Below are positions 12,618 to 21,637 of a DNA stretch of 26,647 nt, piece after piece. The translations under genes were made by a program, and so were the position numbers. The notes under the pieces were generated by a model. That model was given only the letters and a program-made list of their open reading frames with translations, had not been told where the DNA came from and did not search any database. The stretch is taken from the NCBI GenBank assembly GCA_017649745.1, contig JAGCGE010000241.1, positions 1 through 26,647 on the forward strand. Reading direction: 5' to 3'. How positions within the stretch are numbered: the first letter of the stretch is position 1; every line of letters begins with the position of its first letter. This DNA is from Clostridiales bacterium. GTDB lineage: Bacteria; Bacillota_A; Clostridia; Saccharofermentanales; Saccharofermentanaceae.

Positions 12618-15600
12618 TTAGACTGGTCTGAATCCTCCACTACGCTGACGTCTATTGAGTTCGAGCTCTGTCATACGTCTAATTTCTCTAGAACTAAGCG
12701 CTACCGGAGAATTATTTGTTTGATTGTAATTGTAGTTATTTACATATGTAGAACCTAATGTTGACCGCTGATATCCACCATACACAGGCGTAGAAGTAGC
12801 CATATCGAAGGTTCTATTTTCTTTCATAAATTCATCAAACATATCTGTATTTAAATCTAACGTCATCTCAAGATTATTATTATCAACCATATCATTAATA
12901 TCAAATGTTGCAAATTCACTTTCCAAATTACCAAAGTCAAATCCAGAGTCAACTGTGAAGTTAAGACCCATAGAAGCCGGATCAAATCCCAATTCGTTGA
13001 GATTTAAGCTATCTGTGATTCCACCTAGTACGGACGAAAGTGAATCGCCAACTCCACCAAACATACTACTAAGATCAAAATTACCATCTTCATCTTTAAA
13101 CGCATTTTTAATCTGATTCCAAGCATTCTTCAATCCTTCGATGTTACCGGAAATACCTTTTTCCCAACCGAAGTTAGACTTAAGAGAATCCCAAGAAGGA
13201 AGTCTTGAAGTTAATGCATCAGATACTTTACTACCGACTGATCCAAGATCAACATTATTGAATGCTGAATCTAAAGAATCGCCAGTATCAGTAGCCATTT
13301 GATCAGATGCGTCATCGATGTTATTCTTGAAATATCCAACCATAGAATTCATAAAACCAGCAGATGTCATTTCACCTGTATATACAATCTTTTCTTCCTC
13401 TGACGGAGAATGAATAGCAAATCGCTTTTGAATAGCTTTCGCTAACGTAAGCAACAAATTATTAGCAGTAGATGACATCCTACCTAAAGAACTGGTATTA
13501 ACCATACCATTCAAGATACCAGCTGTAATCATTTCGCCCGTATAAGTGAAATTGCCAGATGATCCAAACGCCGCTCTTAACTTAGCTTGGAATACACCGC
13601 CCATTGTGTTAATGACTCCTTCTGGAATAGACACAGAAGAAACAGTTACATTTGGAATATAATTAACGGCCGGTCTATACGTTTGCGGAATCAAAGCCAA
13701 AGCGGCATTAACTGCTTGGAAAGCTGCCCAGCTTTTATTACCGGCTAATACCATTTGAGGTGTCAATGTGCTTGCCAATCCGTTACCCATGGTTGAACTC
13801 AAATTTGCGAAGTCTCCTTGCATAGCAATTGGCGCTTTTTTACTTTCCGTACTATTGGTATTTATAAGACTTAAATAAGTATCAGTTAGTACTTTATCGA
13901 AACCTATAAGACCTTTACCACTACCTGGCTCTCGTTCTTCTCCAGTAAAAGATGAAAGCATGGCTTGACGCATAACAAAACCGATAGTGCCGGCGTATGT
14001 TGCCGCTGGTGTAATCCATTTACTAAGAGGATTTAAGATTTTTGTTCTCATAAAATCATTAATAGATTTTTCTGGATTTTTACCTTCGGTTCCGTCTTCA
14101 AATCCTTTTGGTAACTCAAGACCGAGTTCTCTAGCTAGCTCATACAATTCAGCTTTCTTATCAGGATCATCAGTAGCATCAATTGCCGCTTGAATTTCTG
14201 CAGCAGCAATATTCCGGAAATATTCGCCTTTTGAAGTATCCCAGCCCTCATACAGAGCTTGCTGGATATTGCTAGCAGCATTTGCTAATTTTTGGCCAAT
14301 AAATCCACTAGTACCAGTTTCTTCAAGAAGAGAATCTGCCATTGCATTCAAAGAATCTATAACCGGGAATGCTTTTGTAAAAGTGTTAGCCATATCCCAC
14401 GAGGATTTTAATTTGCCCATAGAAGCATTTTTCATTATTTCTTCTACGGCAGCAGATAAATATTGAACAACGCCACCATGTTCTTCGATGATCTTTGCGT
14501 AATCTTCATTACCGTAGTATTCAGCACCAAGAATAGCCTGAATAGCAGCATCGAGAATGGTTTCTCCTCTATAACCATTTTTATTTTTACGTATTAAAGC
14601 CTCACGCATCTGCTCTTCTGTATAGCCAAGGTTTTTAGCTATTTTAGTAGCGGCTATCATAAGTTGCTGATATGAGTCGTCCCATGCCTTAACAAAAGCA
14701 TCTGCTTCTATTCCACTACCAAGAGTATCAGCAAAGTTACCAAGAGAACCGCCTAGCAGATTCTTATCAATAGCTTCTCCTACCCGGAACAAGAAATCAT
14801 CAAACCCTGTTAGTTCACCACCAAAGAACGCTTGATTAATACCATCACAAATACCCTTACCAATCTCAACGCCGATTTGAACTACCTTAGAAGACCATTT
14901 TTCGGCATTGTTAAGAAGAATATCCAAGATACCATCTATAATACCTACCACACCAGCCTGTACTTCCGGATCATTTACAAAGTCAGACAAACTGATAATA
15001 GAAGATTTTATTACATTTAATATAGATTCGAATCTTGTGGGAATCTCCGTTTCCAACCATCCGAACAAACTATCAAAGAATTTCGTTAATTCAGGTAATA
15101 TGTCAGAATCGAGTATGCTGTTTACATGCTTAAGTGCATCGGATAGGCCATCTACCAAGCCGGTAAGCGTAGAACCAACGCCGCCTCGGATCTTCTGAGA
15201 TTTTCCGTCCACTTCGACCATTACATCTAAGAATGTATCTAGTGCATGCGCAAACAAATATAACATGATACCGACTCCGGCCATAGTAACACCAAGACCA
15301 AGAAGCATACCTGCTGTGGCAAGAGCAGCCGCTGTATTAAGCGACGCAAATACACCAAATAATGCTGTGATAGCCAAAGCGACTAATACAACAGCACCCA
15401 TAGCCATAAGATTATCTCTAATAGCAGCAAATTTGAATGTGCTAAGCATCTGCAAAGCCTTAGCGATAATAACAAGACCTGCGCATACTCCCAAGAATGT
15501 AGCCATATTGGACAACGATCGTACCGGGAAACCTTCCATTCTCGTCAGTACCACAGTTATAACGGTAACAACTCCGGCCATAACAGAAAGGGTAATTCCA

Positions 15601-18600
15601 GCAGTTACAATATTACTCTTAGATACATTCGCAAGTTTCTTCAATGCACCAGCCATGGCATACAAGCCAAGACATACTGTAGCGTACGTACCAAGTACGG
15701 TTACAACTTTCTTAATAGATGAACCCGTATTCCATCTCATGTCTTTAATAGCATTCAACATGAATTTACTCATGAGATAAACAAAGGCCATCATAGCGCC
15801 AATAATAACACCCGCTATTGCCAATCTACCAGCATCGATGCCAGAACCAGTGATAGCTAATACAGCAATACCAACAGCACCACCGATACCTAACAATGCA
15901 ATAGCCATTGACAATACTAGCCCGCTAGTAGCTTTTATCATTTTGTCGTTCTTTACCTGAGCTACGGCTTCTATCATAAGACCCATAGCCGCACCCATTG
16001 CAAATATAACAGCAGCAAGTGCTGCCATAAGACCTACGGCTACAAGACCATTAATACCAGTAGCAGAAACTACCGCCATTAAAGCCGCTGCCGCTATAGC
16101 AACCGGAATAAGCGCAAATGACAATTTCATTAGAGCATTGGTATAGGCTACTAAACCACTGTTCTTCTTAACTGCATTTTGATTTGCAGACTCGGCCATT
16201 ACATTTACTGCTGCCGCAACAGCAAGTATCAGTATAGCAAAGCCACCCAAAGCTACCGCAGCAGATAATGGATCAACTCGCAATGCGCCTACAACACCAA
16301 GAATGATAGTCAACGCAAGAGATAGAGGTAACAAAGCGATACCTACATACATCATTGCTTTAGCAAAGTCAGCAAGATTCTTATATGCGTTCTTGTCTGT
16401 TGTGCCAATTTCTCTGCTAAGTGCATAAATAGCTACGGCTAGCGCACCGATGGAGACGAACATTACTACTGATGTTTCTATCAGATCTCCGAAGTTAAAT
16501 TTAGAAAGAACGGCTAATGTAAGTCCTACTGCAGCGAATACACCGCCCATGATAAGCATTATTTTACCTACGCTCTTTAAATCTTCTTCTTTGATCTTAC
16601 TAAGAACCCAAATAACGCCAGTCATTCCGGCCATTAAACCTGCTAATACACCAAAGCTAGCGCCTGTATTTTCTACTTTATCCAAGATTCTGAATGCAAT
16701 AGAAATAGCAACCATAGCAGCACCAATTGAAAGGATAGTTGCCGCAATAGATGTAAGCGCTTTGCCTTCTTTCATTCCTGTAGCGAAAGGTGCATTATCT
16801 TTACCAAGCTTGGAATATATAAACATTAATACTCCAGGTATACCAACCAACAACAAACTCATTGCAGTAAGAACAGCAATTCCTTGTATTACCTCTCCTA
16901 AACTCATTCTTCCTATAACATACAACGATGCGGTCATGGCAACTATACCTAATGATAGTCCTGCTAAAATAGCAGCAATACCAAGAACCGTTAATGCCAA
17001 TGTATTTCCTTTCAATCCACCAACTGCAGATAGAACGGTACTCATTGTCATTAATATAATTACTAGCATACCCAACGTAGCAGTTATGCTTATTAAACTA
17101 TCTATACCACGTTGCATAACATCTTCCGGAATCAATCCTAATATAATAAGCGACGGTACAATAACAGCAAGCGCTATTGCAAAACCAGTTAATAAAGCAC
17201 CTATTGAAGCTAAAGAACCGACAGCTAACTTATCATTAATACCTGGAACCTTACCTAATATAGCACTAAATCCTAACAAGAATGCTACTATACCGGCTAT
17301 TGTACCAATGATTTCAAATATAAGTTTGGAACCATTCTTAATAGCATCTTTTCCGCCTTCTCTACCATATACAAAACCTAACAATAGAATAGCGCCGGCA
17401 ATAACCGCAATCGACAGGGCAAATGCTCTGAGGAAGGCAGCAATACCACTCATAGCACTAGAGCCCAAATCTGCTTTAAGTCCATTCGCTTTGCTGAGAG
17501 CCACACCAGCACCGGTAGCATTTCTGGTCAATGCGGTAATTGTAATGATCATACCGCCTAAAAGACCTATTAATGCGCCGATTATTGCTTCTGCTTCTCT
17601 AAGGCCATCGATCATCTCATCGCCACCAAATTTCTTAATAAGACCAACAATTAACGCCACGATAACTAAAACACCAGCTATCATGCTAACCGCCACAGCA
17701 AGATTCTTAATACCTGCTGTATAAGATTCAAACTTCTTAGCCTTAAACATACCTGCTACAGAGGTAAGTAAGGTATTGAAGCTTTCCATTATCTTAGTCA
17801 TTAATTTAGGGAATTCAATAACGAATCCAGAAAGAGCATCGATAATCTTCTTAATAGTCCAAGCAATTCCTACTGCCAGCAATACAAATACAGCAACAAT
17901 TGCCCAACCAGCAACCTTAAGTGCATCGATATCCAAGTTGGAGAAAGACGATTTAAGATTAGAGAAGAAGTTTCCGATTTTTTCGCCAATACTAGAAAGT
18001 TTATCTGACGATGTATCCGCTTTATCTACGGTATCGGAATAACTGTTAACGAAGTCTTTTATTGATACTACATTAGAGAGTTGAGCATTCATGTTAGATA
18101 TATGTCCACCTGCTCCGACACCAGTTGTTAAACCAGAAGTCTCCGTTTTCTTATTAAAACCAAAGAAAGTTTTGATCTTCTCTACAACTTTATCGATAGC
18201 CGAACCAATCTTCTCAAATATATTTTTTACTTTATCCCAACCGGGGACCTCAAAGTTTTCTGAGAAATATTCTTTAACACCCTTAAACTTTTCACCCCAA
18301 GATAAATCACTATTTGTAAAAATATCTTTTACGGGTTTCCACCAATTTACAATATCTTTGAAGAAACCCACGACATTGTCTTTTATTTCACCGCATCTAT
18401 CCTTAAATCGTTCAAGCATTGGACCAAAATAATCTTCATTGCCGGTTTGTTTAAGTTTCATATCGAACTCAAAAATCTTATCAAGAAGACCGGTAAACCA
18501 AGACGTTAACCCGCTAGCTTTAGCGGCACTAGCTGCTTTATTAAAGATAGGATCAATAATATGAAGCTTAAATGACTTACCAAATCTAATTATAATATCG

Positions 18601-20159
18601 ATACCGGCACCAAGCGCCTTAAGCAACTTAAAGAATAAACTATTCTTAAATCCAGGATCATTTGTAAAGTTTTTTAAAGATGTAGTTGCGGATGCAAGCG
18701 CATTAGAAGCTCTAACAGCAAGATCAGCAAAACCCTTAAAACCAGGATTCAACGCATGAAATACATTTCCAATACCAGATCCAATATTCTTAAATACATC
18801 CCATAAATTGTTGAATGTTATGCGCAAATTATTAGCCAGTTTTTCCGCACGAGATTCATATGTAACCCAATAACCTTCTGGGATCTGATCAGATGGGGTA
18901 ATTCCTTCCGGTAAATTATTCTTTACATACTCCATCTCTTTCCATGGTTGGAGCCAAGATGAAAATATACCACCGGTTGTTTTAAGATGATAACTTACAT
19001 TTCCTTCTTCGTCCGTTTCTTTTACTAAAAATTTGTCAACAACTTTATTAATTTTATCAGCTATGTTTTCGCCAAATAACTTTACAACAGGTTTAATAGC
19101 TTTGTTTACGTCATTAATTGACTGTCTAAGCACTTCGAACAAGTGTACCAATGGACCACCATTTTCAATGATCGGTTCAAAGAAAGTTTCGCCGATTCTT
19201 GCCAATGCTGATCTCGTATTAGCCATTACACCAGATAAAGTTTCATTAGCAGCGGTAGCATGTTCTGCGAACTTGTTATAGAATGCCTCAATTACTAACT
19301 GAGGATCTAATCCGCCACCTTGACGATCGCTCATTTTATCTTGAACTTTTGATTCGGTCCAATTTTTAGAACCTTCATATCCGATACTATTCAAGTAATC
19401 TGCAACGATACCTTTAGCACCAATACCATAGGTAGCCAACTCATTAAGATTCTGAGTATAAACTTTACCATAAGAAATCATCTTAGTAAAGATTCTACCA
19501 ATATCTGCGTAGTCTGCCTTACCACCAGTAGCTGATGCTGTACCAGAAATAGATCGTAAGATCATTGCCATTTCGTCGATGTCTTGTGTTTTTCCACTTT
19601 TATCAACCCATTCAGTACCTGGTTTTACACCAGAAGAAGCCAACTGCGATGCTACGATAGCTGCCTGGTCCAAAGAATACGCCGTGTTTGTAACTGCGTA
19701 ATCAATGTCATTGTAAATATCTTTCCAAGCAATACCAAGACCTTCAAGCTGAAATTTAGCACTTTGGATATTACTTGCTCTTGTATAACCACCTTGTACA
19801 ATTCCTTGTTCGGCATATGTTACTATACGATCAACGCCATCTAACGCTTTCTGAACAATACCATACATGGAATCAGCTACATTTTCTACAATTCTAGCTG
19901 TAAAAATACCGAAATTTGACATTCGATATTCTATTCTATCTAATACGGAATTTAATTTAGAAGAGTCTATATCTCCTAAACTACTAATATCTTTTTTTAA
20001 AGAAGAAGTATCGATTCTACCGAGTTTATCCTGAACATCTGAAAAATTAAGTTTTTCTTTCAATTTATCGAGTGTACTTAATGATGTTTGAGCATTACGT
20101 TCGAATTCTTTATTATCAAACTTCATCGATACTATACGTTCATCTATTGATGCACTCAC
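12618..20159 (-). CDS. Tape measure protein, about 2513 aa
   Basis: Start: GTG at 20159, preceded by AAGGAGGCGATCAA and overlapping the upstream stop as GTGA; an ATG 18 bases earlier would place the ribosome site inside the gene. The N-terminus (ASIDERIVSMKFDNKEFERN, LSTLDKLKEKLNF) and residues about 115-330 (ASNIQSAKFQLEGLGIAWKD, GRIFTKMISYGKVYTQNLNE, LSGVMANTRSALARIGETFF) match the TIGR02675 tape measure N-terminal domain. From about residue 745 to 1645 there are some two dozen hydrophobic helices. The C-terminal third is helical and polar, ending LSSREIRRMTELELNRRQRS. It sets tail length: at about 0.15 nm per residue the tail would be near 375 nm. It also forms the membrane channel for DNA entry. 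Confidence 0.97.
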   Translation of the reverse strand: MSASIDERIVSMKFDNKEFERNAQTSLSTLDKLKEKLNFSDVQDKLGRIDTSSLKKDISSLGDIDSSKLNSVLDRIEYRMSNFGIFTARIVENVADSMYGIVQKALDGVDRIVTYAEQGIVQGGYTRASNIQSAKFQLEGLGIAWKDIYNDIDYAVTNTAYSLDQAAIVASQLASSGVKPGTEWVDKSGKTQDIDEMAMILRSISGTASATGGKADYADIGRIFTKMISYGKVYTQNLNELATYGIGAKGIVADYLNSIGYEGSKNWTESKVQDKMSDRQGGGLDPQLVIEAFYNKFAEHATAANETLSGVMANTRSALARIGETFFEPIIENGGPLVHLFEVLRQSINDVNKAIKPVVKLFGENIADKINKVVDKFLVKETDEEGNVSYHLKTTGGIFSSWLQPWKEMEYVKNNLPEGITPSDQIPEGYWVTYESRAEKLANNLRITFNNLWDVFKNIGSGIGNVFHALNPGFKGFADLAVRASNALASATTSLKNFTNDPGFKNSLFFKLLKALGAGIDIIIRFGKSFKLHIIDPIFNKAASAAKASGLTSWFTGLLDKIFEFDMKLKQTGNEDYFGPMLERFKDRCGEIKDNVVGFFKDIVNWWKPVKDIFTNSDLSWGEKFKGVKEYFSENFEVPGWDKVKNIFEKIGSAIDKVVEKIKTFFGFNKKTETSGLTTGVGAGGHISNMNAQLSNVVSIKDFVNSYSDTVDKADTSSDKLSSIGEKIGNFFSNLKSSFSNLDIDALKVAGWAIVAVFVLLAVGIAWTIKKIIDALSGFVIEFPKLMTKIMESFNTLLTSVAGMFKAKKFESYTAGIKNLAVAVSMIAGVLVIVALIVGLIKKFGGDEMIDGLREAEAIIGALIGLLGGMIITITALTRNATGAGVALSKANGLKADLGSSAMSGIAAFLRAFALSIAVIAGAILLLGFVYGREGGKDAIKNGSKLIFEIIGTIAGIVAFLLGFSAILGKVPGINDKLAVGSLASIGALLTGFAIALAVIVPSLIILGLIPEDVMQRGIDSLISITATLGMLVIILMTMSTVLSAVGGLKGNTLALTVLGIAAILAGLSLGIVAMTASLYVIGRMSLGEVIQGIAVLTAMSLLLVGIPGVLMFIYSKLGKDNAPFATGMKEGKALTSIAATILSIGAAMVAISIAFRILDKVENTGASFGVLAGLMAGMTGVIWVLSKIKEEDLKSVGKIMLIMGGVFAAVGLTLAVLSKFNFGDLIETSVVMFVSIGALAVAIYALSREIGTTDKNAYKNLADFAKAMMYVGIALLPLSLALTIILGVVGALRVDPLSAAVALGGFAILILAVAAAVNVMAESANQNAVKKNSGLVAYTNALMKLSFALIPVAIAAAALMAVVSATGINGLVAVGLMAALAAVIFAMGAAMGLMIEAVAQVKNDKMIKATSGLVLSMAIALLGIGGAVGIAVLAITGSGIDAGRLAIAGVIIGAMMAFVYLMSKFMLNAIKDMRWNTGSSIKKVVTVLGTYATVCLGLYAMAGALKKLANVSKSNIVTAGITLSVMAGVVTVITVVLTRMEGFPVRSLSNMATFLGVCAGLVIIAKALQMLSTFKFAAIRDNLMAMGAVVLVALAITALFGVFASLNTAAALATAGMLLGLGVTMAGVGIMLYLFAHALDTFLDVMVEVDGKSQKIRGGVGSTLTGLVDGLSDALKHVNSILDSDILPELTKFFDSLFGWLETEIPTRFESILNVIKSSIISLSDFVNDPEVQAGVVGIIDGILDILLNNAEKWSSKVVQIGVEIGKGICDGINQAFFGGELTGFDDFLFRVGEAIDKNLLGGSLGNFADTLGSGIEADAFVKAWDDSYQQLMIAATKIAKNLGYTEEQMREALIRKNKNGYRGETILDAAIQAILGAEYYGNEDYAKIIEEHGGVVQYLSAAVEEIMKNASMGKLKSSWDMANTFTKAFPVIDSLNAMADSLLEETGTSGFIGQKLANAASNIQQALYEGWDTSKGEYFRNIAAAEIQAAIDATDDPDKKAELYELARELGLELPKGFEDGTEGKNPEKSINDFMRTKILNPLSKWITPAATYAGTIGFVMRQAMLSSFTGEEREPGSGKGLIGFDKVLTDTYLSLINTNSTESKKAPIAMQGDFANLSSTMGNGLASTLTPQMVLAGNKSWAAFQAVNAALALIPQTYRPAVNYIPNVTVSSVSIPEGVINTMGGVFQAKLRAAFGSSGNFTYTGEMITAGILNGMVNTSSLGRMSSTANNLLLTLAKAIQKRFAIHSPSEEEKIVYTGEMTSAGFMNSMVGYFKNNIDDASDQMATDTGDSLDSAFNNVDLGSVGSKVSDALTSRLPSWDSLKSNFGWEKGISGNIEGLKNAWNQIKNAFKDEDGNFDLSSMFGGVGDSLSSVLGGITDSLNLNELGFDPASMGLNFTVDSGFDFGNLESEFATFDINDMVDNNNLEMTLDLNTDMFDEFMKENRTFDMATSTPVYGGYQRSTLGSTYVNNYNYNQTNNSPVALSSREIRRMTELELNRRQRSGGFRPV

Positions 20160-20536
20160 TTGATCGCCTCCTTCCATACTTTTGTGGCCATCCCATCAAA
20201 GATCGGGCGAAGAGCCGGATTAATATAATCACGGCCCTCTACCCAACCACCGGTTCTGGTTACATGACCATATTGTAATATAATAGCAATGGGGACCCCG
20301 TCTACTATATTACGGTTTTTAAACACGATCTTATACTTATCATTTTGATTTTCGATAGTATAGTACCATGCTGTGGCTGTCTCACCAGTATCTTTAGGTG
20401 TGTACTGAGCGAGACTCTGTACTCCAAGTTCACCGTACTGTCTAAGAACATCTATTTTTACCGAATCCTTAGACGTTCTTTCTAAAAGTTTGGTTGTTTT
20501 TTCCCAATTACCTTTAGATTTAACTGAAATGTTCAT
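20156..20536 (-). CDS. HK97 gp10-like tail completion / neck protein, 126 aa
   Basis: ATG at 20536 follows AAAGGGTGAGTCT; the upstream stop is 2 bases before. The sequence SLAQYTPKDTGETATAWYYT, IAIILQYGHVTRTGGWVEGR and DYINPALRPIFDGMATKVWK is the hallmark of the HK97 gp10 family (TPxxTGxLxxS, LxxGHxxxxGxxVxGxxFxxPA). These proteins join the head to the tail or cap the tail. Members normally lie between capsid and major tail genes; here the gene sits after the chaperones and right before the tape measure, which it overlaps by 4 bases. Length is normal for the family. Confidence 0.85.
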   Translation of the reverse strand: MNISVKSKGNWEKTTKLLERTSKDSVKIDVLRQYGELGVQSLAQYTPKDTGETATAWYYTIENQNDKYKIVFKNRNIVDGVPIAIILQYGHVTRTGGWVEGRDYINPALRPIFDGMATKVWKEAIK

Positions 20537-20540
20537 AGAC

Positions 20541-21101
20541 TCACCCTTTAGAGCCCATAGCCAGCCTTCGAGCTTTATTCAGTTCAGAATTTCTATTAAT
20601 AATGTCTTTCTTTGACATTTTCTTTCCGTCAGAATCCTTAGCTACATGTACATTAATTAATGTTAAAAGACTATTAATATGCCATTTTTCAGCAGCCCAA
20701 TTTATACCATATGTTGTCATATAGTAATAAATCAGTTCGTTAGTTAAGAATTCTCGTCGTCCCATCTTCGACGGTTTACCTGATCCAGGTTTGTTATTAA
20801 ATACAGTTGCCGTCATAGGATCATTGTTGTATCGTTCAATGTCCTGAAGATTTTCTCTACTAAGAAAGTCATAGACATCTGCGGGAACATTCGGAGTAAT
20901 TGTCATACATCTAATGTAATCCAAAACTTCTTCTTTTGTTTTTTTCGCACCATCCAAATATGGCTTGTGGTGTTTCTGTTCCCATTTCTTAATAGAAATA
21001 AGTGAATGCTCTAGTTGCAAAGTCCAATCACGATCCAAAGTTTTAAATCTTTCGGATTCCTCATCCCAGCCTTCTTTAGCTTTAATCGTAATCGTTAGCA
21101 T
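20541..21101 (-). CDS. Tail assembly chaperone-type protein, second gene, 186 aa
   Basis: ATG at 21101 lies 4 bases after the upstream stop, with GGAG before it. The protein reads GWDEESERFKTLDRDWTLQL EHSLISIKKWEQKHHKPYL, then EEVLDYIRCMTITPNVPADV; this 'LxLEHSLxSISKWExxxxKPFL...TxxExLDYIRCMTxTxNV' pattern belongs to a conserved gut-phage and Clostridia-phage family encoded just before the tape measure. By position it is the counterpart of the G/GT chaperone pair that folds the tape measure during tail assembly. The C-terminal half is helical and basic (KKMSKKDIINRNSELNKARR). Family role is inferred from position. Confidence 0.8.
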   Translation of the reverse strand: MLTITIKAKEGWDEESERFKTLDRDWTLQLEHSLISIKKWEQKHHKPYLDGAKKTKEEVLDYIRCMTITPNVPADVYDFLSRENLQDIERYNNDPMTATVFNNKPGSGKPSKMGRREFLTNELIYYYMTTYGINWAAEKWHINSLLTLINVHVAKDSDGKKMSKKDIINRNSELNKARRLAMGSKG

Positions 21102-21105
21102 GTTT

Positions 21106-21528
21106 TTAAGGCTCCACTTTCGTAATATTATTCTGCGGATCTTTCATCTGCTTAGCTGCGTCTGCTCTGAGATCTTTCGGCATGCAATCCAGAATAAACT
21201 GAGCTGCCTTATCGCCATCTGTTACAAGTTCCATATAAAGAACATCGTATGCCGGAGAGCCCTTAAATTTAGCAAAGATCTCATCGTTCTTAATAAATGT
21301 CATACCATCAAGCGATTTTTCACCATAGGTTGCCTTAATGATCTCTTCAAATGTTGCAAGAATAACTTTGCCATCTCTAGTCTCTACAGCTTTCTTGATC
21401 CATTCTGTCAAACCGCCACCATGAGAATACTCAAGTTGTGCCAGTTCCGTCTTTGTAAGATTGAAGAAAAATGTCTGCTCGCATGATTCTCCGTTCCAGT
21501 TTTCAAAAGTAATTGTCTTTTTTAACAT
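21106..21528 (-). CDS. Tail assembly chaperone, first gene, 140 aa
   Basis: ATG at 21528 follows AAGGAGTAATAAGAT. The sequence FENWNGESCEQTFFFNLTKT, ELAQLEYSHGGGLTEWIKKA and GEKSLDGMTFIKNDEIFAKF with MELVTDGDKAAQFILDCMP matches a widespread family annotated as phage tail assembly chaperone (FNLTKAELxExExSxxGGL...YGxKSxDGxxFxK). It would act in the cytoplasm, keeping the tape measure soluble and recruiting the major tail protein. The gene ends CCT TAA AAA C, a site where ribosomes might shift +1 into the next gene. Confidence 0.82.
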   Translation of the reverse strand: MLKKTITFENWNGESCEQTFFFNLTKTELAQLEYSHGGGLTEWIKKAVETRDGKVILATFEEIIKATYGEKSLDGMTFIKNDEIFAKFKGSPAYDVLYMELVTDGDKAAQFILDCMPKDLRADAAKQMKDPQNNITKVEP

Positions 21529-21534
21529 ATCTTA

Positions 21535-21624
21535 TTACTCCTTCAAAAATATAATTGTGACTGTGTTCGCTCCACCCGCCGTACTACCGGCAACCTCAAC
21601 ACGTCTAAGAGCCCCAAAACCCAT
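21535..21624 (-). CDS. Possible 29-codon ORF between major tail protein and chaperone
   Basis: A frame of 29 codons starting ATGGGT at 21624, reading MGFGALRRVEVAGSTAGGAN and then TVTIIFLKE, ends 6 bases before the chaperone start, and its last codons hold that gene's ribosome site. The amphipathic beta-like sequence looks protein-like, and it fills an otherwise non-coding 109-base gap. Against it: no clear ribosome site of its own. It is not in frame with the major tail gene, and a TGA just before the ATG rules out a +1 extension of that gene. Treat as tentative. Confidence 0.35.
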   Translation of the reverse strand: MGFGALRRVEVAGSTAGGANTVTIIFLKE

Positions 21625-21637
21625 TCATTTTGAATTA

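Noticed and set aside
16450..17724. 424-codon plus-strand ORF
   Set aside because: It lies wholly antisense to the hydrophobic part of the tape measure gene; its Ile/Thr/Pro/Ala-rich sequence is what the complement of Ala/Gly/Ile/Val codons produces, and it has no family resemblance.
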